The translations under genes were made by a program, and so were the position numbers. A DNA stretch of 64,000 bases from Chromobacterium subtsugae (GTDB lineage: Bacteria > Pseudomonadota > Gammaproteobacteria > Burkholderiales > Chromobacteriaceae). Below the pieces are notes generated by a model, which searched no databases, was not told where the DNA came from, and saw only the letters and a program-made list of their open reading frames with translations. This document shows, piece after piece, positions 16,477-25,266 of the stretch. The stretch spans positions 1-64,000 of the forward strand of contig NZ_JYKA01000001.1 in NCBI RefSeq assembly GCF_001676875.1. Direction: 5' to 3'. Positions within the stretch are counted from its first letter, which is position 1, and each line of letters begins with the position of its first letter.

Positions 16477-16821
16477 ATGCAAAACCTGTTCACCACCCCC
16501 CGCAATCAGCAGCTGTATCAGCTGTCCATCATCTGCCCATCGATGTCGCTGGGCGCCGCCAGACGCGAAATCCGCACCCTGGCGCAAAAACACGGCTTGC
16601 GCATTCAGCAATGGCAGGAGCAGCCGCAGCCGGCCGCGCGGGAAAGCCGCCATACGCTGACGCCCTGGCTGATCTGCGCCGATTTCCGCTGCGGCTCCGA
16701 GGCCTGCATGCATTTCCTGCAGGGCATCGCCCAGCGGCTGGCCACCATGCCGCTTACCCGGGTCAAGCTGGATTGCCTGTCGCTGCCGCCAAGCGGCATG
16801 CGGCGTCCAGCCAGCGCCTGA
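16477..16821 (+). CDS. Second small MgtC-C-like (ACT-type) protein
   Basis: The protein has 114 residues. Residues 13-104 begin LYQLSIICPSMSLGAARREI and end TRVKLDCLSL, a ferredoxin-like strand/helix order similar to the protein at 15842, though sequence identity is low. Start ATG has GGAG six bases upstream. It follows leader peptide 2 in the same way that the first small protein follows leader peptide 1, so the two modules look like an ancient duplication. No signal peptide or membrane segment is present. Function unknown; Mg2+ transport regulation is inferred from context. Confidence 0.5.
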   Translation: MQNLFTTPRNQQLYQLSIICPSMSLGAARREIRTLAQKHGLRIQQWQEQPQPAARESRHTLTPWLICADFRCGSEACMHFLQGIAQRLATMPLTRVKLDCLSLPPSGMRRPASA

Positions 16822-16840
16822 TCCTCCCCGCCCGGCCGCC

Positions 16841-16900
16841 ATGCCGGCCGCCATGCCGGCCGCGGCAAGACCATCATCCGCAGGAGAAGGCATGCCATAG
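16841..16900 (+). other. Possible third short leader ORF before mgtA
   Basis: A 19-codon frame encodes [19 protein letters not shown]. It starts in a 12-bp tandem repeat with no SD. Its last two codons, ATG CCA TAG at 16892, carry their own SD (AGGAG), forming a near start-stop unit about 160 bp before mgtA. It lacks the acidic stretch of the other two leaders, so its role is doubtful. Confidence 0.25.
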
Positions 16901-17057
16901 ACACGCAACACGCTGATTGAGATGCCATCCGCTGGGGCGTTCGCATAGAGCCCCCCAACGGGCGGCAATGTTCTCTCGATTTCGAGTCGACACATTGTCG
17001 GCGCTGATGCCTCACGGCAGGGATGGTCACGCCCGTTGTCAGCGCCAGGAGATACCC

Positions 17058-19799
17058 ATGACCAAACACAACACCCAACGCAGCAAGAACCGCGGCTTCA
17101 TCGCCACCCCGGGAAAACGGCAGGACAAAGTCGCCTTCCGCTTGGCCGACGAAGCCCGGCTGCCGCTGGAAGACACCTTCAAGCGGGTGCGCAGCCAGCC
17201 GGACGGCCTCTCCGCGATGGAGGCCGCGCAGCGGCTGCAGCAATACGGCCGCAATGAAGTGGCGCACGACAAGCCGCCGCACCCGCTGGTTCAGCTATTC
17301 CTCGCGTTCAAGAATCCTTTCGTGATGGTGCTGATCGTGCTGGGCGTCATCAGCTACGTGATGGACATCGCCATGGCGCCGCCGGACGACCAGGATTGGA
17401 CCAAGGTCATCATCCTGTCCGCCATGATCGCCATCAGCGGCCTGCTGCGCTTCTGGCAGGAATTCCGCTCGGCCAAGGCGGCGGAAAAGCTCAAGTCGCT
17501 GGTGCGCAACACCGCCACCGTGCAGCGCCGCCCCGCCGGCCCCAATCCGCCGCTGCGTCTGGAGGTGCCGATGTCGGAACTGGTGGTGGGCGACGTCATC
17601 CATCTGCAGGCTGGCGACATGATTCCGGCCGATATCCGCTTGCTGGAATCGCGCGACCTGTTCATCAGCCAGGCCGTGCTCACCGGCGAAGCGCTGCCGG
17701 TGGAGAAGTACGACACGCTGGGGGCGGTGGCCGCCAAGTCGGCCGAGCGGGACGCCAGCCACGCCGACGACCTGCTGGACCTGCCCAATGCCTGCTTCAT
17801 GGGCACCAATGTGGTGTCCGGCACCGCCCGCGCGCTGGTGGTCGCCACCGGGGCCGATACCTATTTCGGCTCGCTGGCGCGCAATGTGGTCAGCCACAAG
17901 CGCATCGAAACCAGCTTCGACAAGGGCGTCAACAGCGTGTCCTGGCTGCTGATCCGCTTCATGCTGGTGATGGTGCCCATCGTGTTCATGATCAACGGCG
18001 TCACCAAAGGCGACTGGATGTCCGCCCTCACCTTCGCGCTGGCGGTGGCCGTGGGCCTGACTCCGGAAATGCTGCCGATGATAGTCTCCGCCAACCTGGC
18101 CAAGGGCGCGGTGGCGATGGCGCGGCGCAAGGTGGTGGTGAAGCGGCTGAACGCGGTGCAGAACTTCGGCGCGATGGACGTGCTGTGCACCGACAAGACC
18201 GGCACGCTGACCCAGGACAAGATCATCCTGGAGCACCATTACGACATCCATGGCCGCAAGGATGAAAGCATCCTGCAACTGGCCTGGCTCAACAGCTTCC
18301 ACCAGAGCGGCATGAAAAACCTGATGGACATCGCCGTAGTGGAGCATGCCGACGAGCTGGGCGACCGCATCAAGCTGCGGCAGTACGCCAAAGTGGACGA
18401 GCTGCCGTTCGATTTCGAGCGTCGCCGCCTGTCGGTGATCGTGGAAGACGGCGGACAGCAATTGATGGTATCCAAAGGCGCGGTGGAGGAAATGCTGGCT
18501 GTCTGCAGCCATATCCGCGATGGCGGCGAAACCCGCGCGCTGAATGCCGAAGAACGCGCCGCCCTGCTGCGCCGCAGCGAGGAATACAATGCCGAAGGCT
18601 ACCGCGTGCTGGTGGTGGCCACCCGCGACATTCCCGCCGCCGAGCAAAAACGCAGCTACCGCACCGCCGACGAACAGGGCCTGGTGGTGCGCGGCTTCCT
18701 CACCTTCTTCGATCCGCCGAAGGACTCCGCCGCGCCGGCCATCCGCGCGCTGAAGGAATACGGCGTGGCGGTGAAGGTGCTGACCGGCGACAACCCCATC
18801 GTCACCGCCAAGGTGTGCCGCGATGTCGGCCTCAGCCCCGGCCTGCCGCTGATCGGCAAGGAAATCGAGGCGATGGACGACGTGGCGCTGTGCACCGCGG
18901 TCAAGCACACCACCATCTTCGCCAAGCTGACGCCGCTGCAAAAATCGCGGGTGGTGAAGGCGCTGCAAGCCAACGGCCACACCGTCGGCTTCCTCGGCGA
19001 CGGCATCAACGACGCGCCGGCGCTGCGCGACGCCGACGTCGGCATCTCGGTGGACAGCGGCGCCGACATCGCCAAGGAAACCGCCGACATCATCCTCTTG
19101 GAAAAGAGCCTGATGGTGCTGGAAGAAGGCGTGATCAAGGGCCGCGAAACCTTCGGCAACATCCTCAAATACCTGAACATGACCGCCAGCTCCAACTTCG
19201 GCAATGTGTTCTCGGTGCTGGTGGCTTCGGCCTGGCTGCCATGGGAGCCTATGCTGGCGATGCAGCTGTTGCTGCAGAACCTGATCTACGATCTGTCGCA
19301 GATGTTCCTGCCATGGGACAAGATGGACCCGGAATTCCTGAAAAAACCGCGCAAATGGGAAGCCGGCAACATCAAGCGCTTCATGCTGTGGCTCGGCCCC
19401 ACCTCTTCGGTGTTCGACATCACCACCTACATCCTGCTGTGGACGGTGTTCGGCGCCGGCGCGGCCTACCATCTGCACGGCGGCGACGGCGGCCAGCTGA
19501 TCATGAACACCGGTTGGTTCATGGAAGGGCTGATCTCGCAGACGCTGGTGGTGCACATGCTGCGCACCCGCAAGATTCCGTTCCTGCAAAGCACGGCGTC
19601 GCTGCCGGTGCTGCTGTCCACCAGCGTGGCCATCGCCATCGCCTGCTATCTGCCGTTCTCGCCCATCGCCGCCTCGCTGGGCTTCATCCAGCTGGACGCC
19701 AGCTACTTCTGGTGGCTGCTGCTGACCATGGCCGGCTACCTGGCGCTGACGCAGACGGTGAAGACCATCTACATCAAGCGTTACGGCCAGTGGTTCTAA
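17058..19799 (+). CDS. mgtA: Magnesium-translocating P-type ATPase MgtA
   Basis: The 913-residue P3B-type ATPase imports Mg2+ across the inner membrane. It has an N-terminal cation-ATPase domain, the TGEALPVEKYD actuator motif, phosphorylation site CTDKTGTLTQ (Asp near residue 378), TGDNP, and the hinge GDGINDAPALRDADVG. The C-terminal membrane segments include NMTASSNFGN and QNLIYDLSQ, which are characteristic of MgtA/MgtB rather than Ca2+ or heavy-metal pumps. The length is close to E. coli MgtA (898). The ATG at 17058 has an AGGAG eight bases upstream. The polypeptide starts with a basic N-tail (MTKHNTQRSKNRG). It ends at an intrinsic terminator. Confidence 0.95.
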   Translation: MTKHNTQRSKNRGFIATPGKRQDKVAFRLADEARLPLEDTFKRVRSQPDGLSAMEAAQRLQQYGRNEVAHDKPPHPLVQLFLAFKNPFVMVLIVLGVISYVMDIAMAPPDDQDWTKVIILSAMIAISGLLRFWQEFRSAKAAEKLKSLVRNTATVQRRPAGPNPPLRLEVPMSELVVGDVIHLQAGDMIPADIRLLESRDLFISQAVLTGEALPVEKYDTLGAVAAKSAERDASHADDLLDLPNACFMGTNVVSGTARALVVATGADTYFGSLARNVVSHKRIETSFDKGVNSVSWLLIRFMLVMVPIVFMINGVTKGDWMSALTFALAVAVGLTPEMLPMIVSANLAKGAVAMARRKVVVKRLNAVQNFGAMDVLCTDKTGTLTQDKIILEHHYDIHGRKDESILQLAWLNSFHQSGMKNLMDIAVVEHADELGDRIKLRQYAKVDELPFDFERRRLSVIVEDGGQQLMVSKGAVEEMLAVCSHIRDGGETRALNAEERAALLRRSEEYNAEGYRVLVVATRDIPAAEQKRSYRTADEQGLVVRGFLTFFDPPKDSAAPAIRALKEYGVAVKVLTGDNPIVTAKVCRDVGLSPGLPLIGKEIEAMDDVALCTAVKHTTIFAKLTPLQKSRVVKALQANGHTVGFLGDGINDAPALRDADVGISVDSGADIAKETADIILLEKSLMVLEEGVIKGRETFGNILKYLNMTASSNFGNVFSVLVASAWLPWEPMLAMQLLLQNLIYDLSQMFLPWDKMDPEFLKKPRKWEAGNIKRFMLWLGPTSSVFDITTYILLWTVFGAGAAYHLHGGDGGQLIMNTGWFMEGLISQTLVVHMLRTRKIPFLQSTASLPVLLSTSVAIAIACYLPFSPIAASLGFIQLDASYFWWLLLTMAGYLALTQTVKTIYIKRYGQWF

Positions 19800-19833
19800 G
19801 CCACTAACGCGCCGACGCTTGGCGCGCGCAAAC

Positions 19834-19860
19834 GAGGCTGGCCCCCAGGCCAGCCTCTTT
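19834..19860 (+). terminator. Intrinsic terminator of mgtA
   Basis: A 9-bp stem (GAGGCTGGC / GCCAGCCTC) followed by TTTGTC lies 35 bp past the mgtA stop codon. Confidence 0.75.
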
Positions 19861-20139
19861 GTCGTCTTGCCAACCCGCCGTTAGTCCAGCAAAAGCCAAT
19901 ATCAAGCTCGTCAGCCGGCATATCCGGTTAAGACTGTCCTTAATGCCTAATCGTATTCACACCTAGCCACCCCAGGCCCACCCACAAGATTTCATTTGAA
20001 ATCATCAAATTAAAATAGCCACGCCCACCCAAAACACCGCTGTTGGCATTTATCCGACAAGGCCTTGTTCGTTTCTATCCGCATCCGGCTGCATTACCAC
20101 TCACATATCGGTTTCGCACTTTCACGCGGGAGGAAAAGC
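19861..20139. other. Gene-free region upstream of the ThDP-enzyme operon
   Basis: About 280 bp without a gene. It becomes AT-rich near 19990-20015 and contains a 7-bp perfect palindrome, annotated separately. A GGAGGA RBS closes it at 20129-20134. Confidence 0.6.
19988..20003. promoter_or_regulatory. Candidate operator palindrome upstream of the ThDP-enzyme operon
   Basis: GATTTCA-TT-TGAAATC is a perfect 7-bp inverted repeat with a 2-bp centre, about 137 bp before the first gene, in an otherwise GC-rich region. It is the right size for a homodimeric regulator site. No adjacent regulator gene is present. Confidence 0.4.
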
Positions 20140-22053
20140 ATGAGCATGGATGAGACAAGCGGCCAGAAACGCTGGGCCCGGGACTATGTGTTCGACATCC
20201 TGAGCCAGCTGGGCATACACCGGATTTTCGGCGTGCCGGGCACCAACGAAATTCCCATCATCGACGGCACCTCCTACCCGGAAAACCGGGTGGAGTACAT
20301 CGAATGCCTGCATGAGAACATCGCCATCGGCGCGGCGATGGGCTCGGCGCGGATGACCGGCAAGCCCGGCGTGCTGGTGGTGCACGTCACCCCCGGCATC
20401 GCCCACAGCATAGGCAACCTGTTCAATGCCTGGCGTTCGCAAGCGCCGCTGGTCATCCTGTGCTGCCAGCAGCAGAACGAACTGGTCACCCAGGAACCGC
20501 TGCTGGCGTCCAACCTGGTGGACCTGGCGCGCCAATACACCAAGTGGGCGCACGAAGTGCGCACCGAGCAGGAGTTCCCGATGGTGTTGCAACGGGCGTT
20601 CAAGGAGGCGATGGCGCCGCCCAACGGCCCGGTGTTCGTCGCCATACCGTGGGAATTCACCATGCGCCGCATCGGAGGCGACGACCGCATCAAGGGCGTG
20701 ACCAAGATTTCGCCGCACTTCACCGCCGACCCGCAGGCGATAGAACAGGCCGCCAAACTGCTGCGCGAAGCCAAGAACCCCATCATCGTCGCTGGCGACG
20801 CCGCCGGCTACGCCCAGGCCTGGCCCGAACTGCAGCGGATGGCCGAACTGCTGGGCGCGCCGGTGCTGCAGCAAACCTTCAGCAGCCTGGCCAACTTCCC
20901 CAACAACGATTACCACTGGCAAGGCGAATTGCCCGGCAGCCAGGCCGGCGTGCAGCAAGTGTTCAAGGACCACGATGTCGCCTTCCTGTGCGGCTTCAGC
21001 AACCAGGCGCAAATCACCGTCTACAAGTACAGCGACGGCCCGCTGATTCCGCCGCACGTCACCCAGGTCTATCTCAGCAACAACACCTGGGACATAGGCA
21101 AGAACTACTACGGCGAAGCGGCATTGTTCGGCGACCTGAAAGCCACGCTGCCGTTGATCAACCAGTTGATAGGCAGCCAGCCCTCGGCCGCCGCCGCCGC
21201 GCGCAATCAGCAACTGCGGGAATTCGCCGTCAAGCGCGCCGCGGATTGGGAGGTTTACCTGCGCGAAGCGATGCATCAGAACGAAATCTGGGCGGTGGTG
21301 ATCGCCGACGCGCTGCGCAAGGAAATCGGCGAACGCAAACTGGAGAAGCAATTCGTCTACGTGCATGAAGCGGTGTCCGACCCGGCGCCGTTCCAGTTCC
21401 TGCTGCCGTTCACCGACCAGGCGGCGCAGCCGATCAGCTACTACTGCGTCGGCGGCGGCTCGCTCGGCTGGTCGATGCCGGCCACGCTGGGCATCAAGCT
21501 GGAGCAGGACGGCTACCAGGGCATAGACACCCGCTTCGTGGTGGCCGCCACCGGCGACGGCTCCTCACTGTTCTATCCGCAAACCTGGTGGACCGCGCAG
21601 CACCGCAAGCTGGGCGTGCTCTACATCATCACCAACAACCACGAATACCACACGCTGCAGATGGGGCTGACCCAGGTGGAAAGCATCTACGGCGAAGCGC
21701 CCGGCTATGAGTGGACGGCGAAGACCCAGGACCCGGAATACCTGCGCATCCATCGCCCCAAACCGGACTTCGTCACGCTGGCCAAGTCGTTCGGCGGCAT
21801 GGAGGGCGAAATCGTCCGCCATCCGGAAGACGTGCGCGCGGCGGTGCGGCGCGGCATAGACCATGTGCTCAGCGGCCAGGCCTATGTGCTGGACATGCAT
21901 ACCGTGGGCCTGGACCAGCCCACGCCCGACCTGCAGCCCTCCAACGCCCGCTATGAGAAACAGCCGCGGCTGGACTGCGTCCACTTCAGCAGCGAAGACG
22001 GCCTGCGCGCGGCGTCGGCCGGCCAGCCGGGCAATGTGCCGGTGATCTTCTGA
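20140..22053 (+). CDS. Thiamine-diphosphate-dependent enzyme (acetolactate synthase/decarboxylase family)
   Basis: The 637-residue protein has the three domains of the POX/ALS family. The N-terminal PYR domain has GVPGTNE and catalytic Glu in CLHENIA (near residue 70). A central Rossmann-like domain follows (about 210-350). The C-terminal PP domain has the ThDP/Mg2+ motif GDGSS...NN (near 485-515). It probably decarboxylates a 2-oxo acid and may ligate the product to a second carbonyl. The start at 20140 has a GGAGGA RBS. It lies 28 bp upstream of an FAD amine oxidase, which could supply the 2-oxo acid. The substrate is unknown; it is not a plain IlvB, since there is no small subunit gene. 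Confidence 0.8.
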   Translation: MSMDETSGQKRWARDYVFDILSQLGIHRIFGVPGTNEIPIIDGTSYPENRVEYIECLHENIAIGAAMGSARMTGKPGVLVVHVTPGIAHSIGNLFNAWRSQAPLVILCCQQQNELVTQEPLLASNLVDLARQYTKWAHEVRTEQEFPMVLQRAFKEAMAPPNGPVFVAIPWEFTMRRIGGDDRIKGVTKISPHFTADPQAIEQAAKLLREAKNPIIVAGDAAGYAQAWPELQRMAELLGAPVLQQTFSSLANFPNNDYHWQGELPGSQAGVQQVFKDHDVAFLCGFSNQAQITVYKYSDGPLIPPHVTQVYLSNNTWDIGKNYYGEAALFGDLKATLPLINQLIGSQPSAAAAARNQQLREFAVKRAADWEVYLREAMHQNEIWAVVIADALRKEIGERKLEKQFVYVHEAVSDPAPFQFLLPFTDQAAQPISYYCVGGGSLGWSMPATLGIKLEQDGYQGIDTRFVVAATGDGSSLFYPQTWWTAQHRKLGVLYIITNNHEYHTLQMGLTQVESIYGEAPGYEWTAKTQDPEYLRIHRPKPDFVTLAKSFGGMEGEIVRHPEDVRAAVRRGIDHVLSGQAYVLDMHTVGLDQPTPDLQPSNARYEKQPRLDCVHFSSEDGLRAASAGQPGNVPVIF

Positions 22054-22081
22054 TCGCCCACCCTCAAGGAGAAACAGCATC

Positions 22082-23680
22082 ATGGCAGACGAAAATCTGG
22101 ACATCGCCATCGTCGGCGGCGGCGTATCCGGCGTTTACAGCGCCTGGCGGCTGAAACAGGAGCGGCCGAACGACAAGATCGCGGTGTTCGAAGCCAGCAA
22201 CCACATCGGCGGCCGGCTGTTGTCGGTGCGGCCGCCGGACATTCCGGACATGGTGGCCGAACTGGGCGGCATGCGCATCCTGCCGGCGGTGCAGCCGCTG
22301 ATCACCCGGCTGATCGCCGACCTCAACCGCGAATTGCCGGCCGATCAGCAGATCACGCTGTACAACTTCCCGGTGGATGAACCGCAGAACATCGCCTTCC
22401 TGCGCGGCGTCTACCTGCGGCTGGCCGATTTGACCCACGCGCCGGACAAGGTGCCCTACCAGCTGAATTTCCTGGACCACGGCGAAAGCGCCGGCAGCCT
22501 GATCGTCAACGCGATCGAACAGATCGTGCCCGGCATCACCAACCCGAACCTCAACGAGGCGCAGCGCCGCGAAATGGCGCAGCAGGCCGAATTCGGCGGC
22601 ATACCGCTGTACAAGCAGGGCTTCTGGAACGTGCTGCTGCGCGTGATCACCGGCGAAGCCTACCACTACGCCGAAGATGTCGGCGGCTATGACTCCACGC
22701 TGTGCAACTGGAACGCCGCCGACGCCATTCCCTGGTATCTGTCCGACTTCGGCGTCAGCCCGGAATACAAGGGCTTCTGCAACGGCTTCCAGCAGGTGCC
22801 GCTGACGCTGGCGCAATTCTTCCAGCAGCTGGGCGGCGAAGTGCGGCTGGAGTCCAGCGTTTCCAATATCGTCAGCAAGGGCGAAGGCTTCGAGTTCCAG
22901 GTCAAGGGCCGCACCATCGCCGCCAAATCGCTGATCCTGGCGATGCCGCGCCGCTCGCTGGAGCTGCTGTCCGCCACCAGCCCGGTGCTGCAGGAAATCC
23001 AGCCGCTGATCGCCAGCGTGACGGCGCGCCCGCTGTTCAAGCTGTTCACCACCTACAACAGCCCGTGGTGGCTCAATACCGGCTACTCCGCTCCCGACGG
23101 CAGCTATGTGCCGGTGCAGGCAGGCCGCTCGGTCACCGACCTTCCGGTGCGGCAAACCTATTACTGGCCGAAGAGCAACGGCGAGCCGGCCACCCAGGGC
23201 CACGCCATGCTGCTGGCCAGCTACGACGACGGCGACAACACCGGCTTCTGGGACGGCCTGCGCGCCAGGCGCCGCCAGCCGCGCGCCGTCGGCCTGGACG
23301 TGGCGCCGCTGGCCGACCCCTTCATCGGCGAAGACGACAATGTGCGCAACGACGAGCTGACCTGGCACCAGTACAAGGCGCCGCGCCTGATGACTGAAGA
23401 AGTCACCCGCCAGCTCACCGTGATGCACAGCCTCAGCTACACGCCCAAGGTGCGCAACGCCGCCTACCGCGACTGGGGCGACGATCCGTACGGCGGCGGC
23501 TGGAACAGCTGGAACATCGGCGTGAAGAGCTGGGAAGTGAAGCACCGCATCGTGCAGCCGACCGATCTGCCGCTGTACATCTGCGGCGAAGCGTATTCCG
23601 ACGCCCAAGGCTGGGTGGAAGGCGCGCTGCAAACTGCCGGCTATCTGCTGGAAAAGTTCGGCGTGCTGCCATTCCACTAG
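22082..23680 (+). CDS. FAD-dependent amine/amino-acid oxidase
   Basis: The 532-residue flavoprotein has the dinucleotide-binding IAIVGGGVSGVYSAWRL (8-24), EASNHIGGRL (40-49) and a C-terminal flavin motif CGEAYSDAQGWVEGAL. This places it in the monoamine/L-amino-acid oxidase family. It has no signal peptide and is presumably cytoplasmic. An RBS (GGAGA) precedes the ATG. With the ThDP enzyme upstream it could deaminate an amino acid to the 2-oxo acid used next. It resembles the enzyme class of VioA, but no other violacein genes are nearby. Confidence 0.82.
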   Translation: MADENLDIAIVGGGVSGVYSAWRLKQERPNDKIAVFEASNHIGGRLLSVRPPDIPDMVAELGGMRILPAVQPLITRLIADLNRELPADQQITLYNFPVDEPQNIAFLRGVYLRLADLTHAPDKVPYQLNFLDHGESAGSLIVNAIEQIVPGITNPNLNEAQRREMAQQAEFGGIPLYKQGFWNVLLRVITGEAYHYAEDVGGYDSTLCNWNAADAIPWYLSDFGVSPEYKGFCNGFQQVPLTLAQFFQQLGGEVRLESSVSNIVSKGEGFEFQVKGRTIAAKSLILAMPRRSLELLSATSPVLQEIQPLIASVTARPLFKLFTTYNSPWWLNTGYSAPDGSYVPVQAGRSVTDLPVRQTYYWPKSNGEPATQGHAMLLASYDDGDNTGFWDGLRARRRQPRAVGLDVAPLADPFIGEDDNVRNDELTWHQYKAPRLMTEEVTRQLTVMHSLSYTPKVRNAAYRDWGDDPYGGGWNSWNIGVKSWEVKHRIVQPTDLPLYICGEAYSDAQGWVEGALQTAGYLLEKFGVLPFH

Positions 23681-23720
23681 GCCGCGCCGCCCGCTTCAAG
23701 CTCCGCGCCGCGGGCAAGAC

Positions 23721-23755
23721 AAAACCGCCGCCTCCTTGCGGAGAGCGGCGGTTTT
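23721..23755. terminator. Bidirectional terminator between amine oxidase and porin genes
   Basis: An 11-bp perfect stem (AAAACCGCCGC / GCGGCGGTTTT) lies between two convergent genes. A on one arm and T on the other allow termination in both directions. Confidence 0.85.
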
Positions 23756-23814
23756 GACATCCGGGGCCGACGTCAGCCCATCGGCCCGGCAGCCATTCCT
23801 AACCGTTGCCGGTA

Positions 23815-24903
23815 TTAGAAGGAGTGAACCATGTTCAGGCCCAGACCACGCAGCTTGTTGCCGGCGCTGGAGCCATCGGCTGCGTTGGAGAAGATGGCCT
23901 GGTCAGCCTTGACTTCGCCGTATTGCAGACCAACCACGGTGCGCTTGGACATCTGGTAGTCAACGCCCACCAGGAATTGCTTGTAGCCGCTATCCGGGGA
24001 GGAGGCGCCGTCGATCTTGACGTCCTGGCCTTGAGCGTAGGAGAACTTCGGCGTGAAGGCGCCCAGGGTGTAGGCGGCGGTCAGCGCGTATTCCTGCGAC
24101 TTGTACTTGCTGCCGTTGGTCGGAACGTTCGCGTCCTTCAGGAAGCTCAGCGGGCTGATGGTGCTGTCGCCGCGGTCGTTGCGATAGCCAACGGCCAGCA
24201 GCAGGTTGTTGGCGTTGTAGCCGGCTTCCAGACGGTGGCTGTCGTTGGCCTGGGTCTTCACGCCGGCACCAGCCACGGTCACCACAACCGGGGTCTCATG
24301 GATGTACTGGTACTTGCCGAAGAAGCCGCTGTTCTCGTACGACAGACCCAGGTTGTAGGTCTCGCGCTGAGCGGAGTCGGTGTTCGCATTGGCGAAGGTG
24401 CCGTTCTTCACTTCCTTGGTGCCGTACAGCAGGGCGCCCTGGAAGCCGCCGTAGTTGGCGGTGTCGAAGCGGATGGCGTTCTTCACGCGGATGTCGTCGC
24501 GGGTGAAGGCGTTCAGTTGCAGCGCGTTGCTGGAGCTTTCCCACGGGTTCACGACGCTCATGTTGGAGTCGCTGAAGGTGGAGATGTTACCCAGACGCAC
24601 CTTGCCGAAACCGGTATCCAGACCGATGAAGGATTCGCGGCTGGCGAAGCTGCCGTAGCCTTGGCGGTTGGAGCCGTCGATATCCAGGCCGCTTTCAACC
24701 TGCCAGATGGCTTTCAGGCCGTTGCCCAGATCTTCGCTGCCCTTGAAACCGATGCGGGAGCCCAGGTCGTCGATATTGGTTTTGTTCATGCCGCCGGCAT
24801 CAACATTTTCAACGCCAGCCTTGATTTGGCCGTAGATGGTCACATCAGCAAAAGCAGCTGCCGGCAGGGTGGCTACCGCCAGGGCGATCAGAGTCTTTTT
24901 CAT
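23815..24903 (-). CDS. Gram-negative porin (Neisseria/Burkholderia type)
   Basis: The 362-residue outer-membrane protein has a signal peptide (MKKTLIALAVATLPAAAFA, cleavage before DVTIYGQIKAG). A 16-strand-type beta-barrel pattern with an eyelet-like GSRIGFKGSEDLGNGLKA region follows, with a C-terminal phenylalanine (MVHSF) as needed for BAM insertion. It forms a general diffusion trimer in this family. The ATG at 24903 is chosen because AGGA lies eight bases upstream and it starts the signal peptide. It is a monocistronic minus-strand gene. Confidence 0.92.
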   Translation of the reverse strand: MKKTLIALAVATLPAAAFADVTIYGQIKAGVENVDAGGMNKTNIDDLGSRIGFKGSEDLGNGLKAIWQVESGLDIDGSNRQGYGSFASRESFIGLDTGFGKVRLGNISTFSDSNMSVVNPWESSSNALQLNAFTRDDIRVKNAIRFDTANYGGFQGALLYGTKEVKNGTFANANTDSAQRETYNLGLSYENSGFFGKYQYIHETPVVVTVAGAGVKTQANDSHRLEAGYNANNLLLAVGYRNDRGDSTISPLSFLKDANVPTNGSKYKSQEYALTAAYTLGAFTPKFSYAQGQDVKIDGASSPDSGYKQFLVGVDYQMSKRTVVGLQYGEVKADQAIFSNAADGSSAGNKLRGLGLNMVHSF

Positions 24904-25266
24904 TTCGTACATCCTGTTAGGTTGTCTTAGAAAGCGATCAAATACTAATTTCTCAAGACAACATACGCAAGCATACGCTCTTTTTTGTGTAGTGAAAAAG
25001 ACACACAGTGTGCATAAATACAACACCAGAAAATTATGTCTTACGATAACAACTTTATGTGATTTTGTTGCTTAACGAAAATTTACAAAGCTGTTAAGCC
25101 GGAAAATAAATAATTTCCGAAAAAAAAGGCCCACATTCACGTGGGCCTTACAAGGATAGACTTGACCGGAGATCTGTTGAACCTGCCGAAGCTCAGTTCA
25201 ATAAACTCACAATTAGAGTGTATTTGCTTGCAATCTTAAGGTCAATGTCTTCCACCCCTAGCTTTG
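24904..25266. other. Gene-free region upstream of the porin
   Basis: About 360 bp, strongly AT-rich, reading as the porin promoter and 5' leader on the minus strand. A candidate pair TTGCGT / TAGTAT with 17-bp spacing lies near 24940-24970 on the minus strand. The far end carries the terminator of the kinase operon (25120-25149). Confidence 0.5.
25120..25149 (-). terminator. Intrinsic terminator of the two-component operon
   Basis: A 9-bp stem (AAGGCCCAC / GTGGGCCTT) with a 6-nt loop is followed on the minus strand by a run of T. It lies 118 bp past the histidine-kinase stop. Confidence 0.8.

Noticed and set aside
17295-19589. Long minus-strand open frame of over 760 codons opposite mgtA
   Set aside because: It is a shadow of mgtA caused by high GC at third positions; the encoded sequence is low-complexity His/Arg/Gln-rich and matches no family. 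The same applies to other long antisense frames in this window.
22082-23680. Amine oxidase as VioA of a violacein cluster
   Set aside because: The organism type fits, but the neighbours are a ThDP enzyme and a porin; none of vioB, vioC, vioD or vioE is present.
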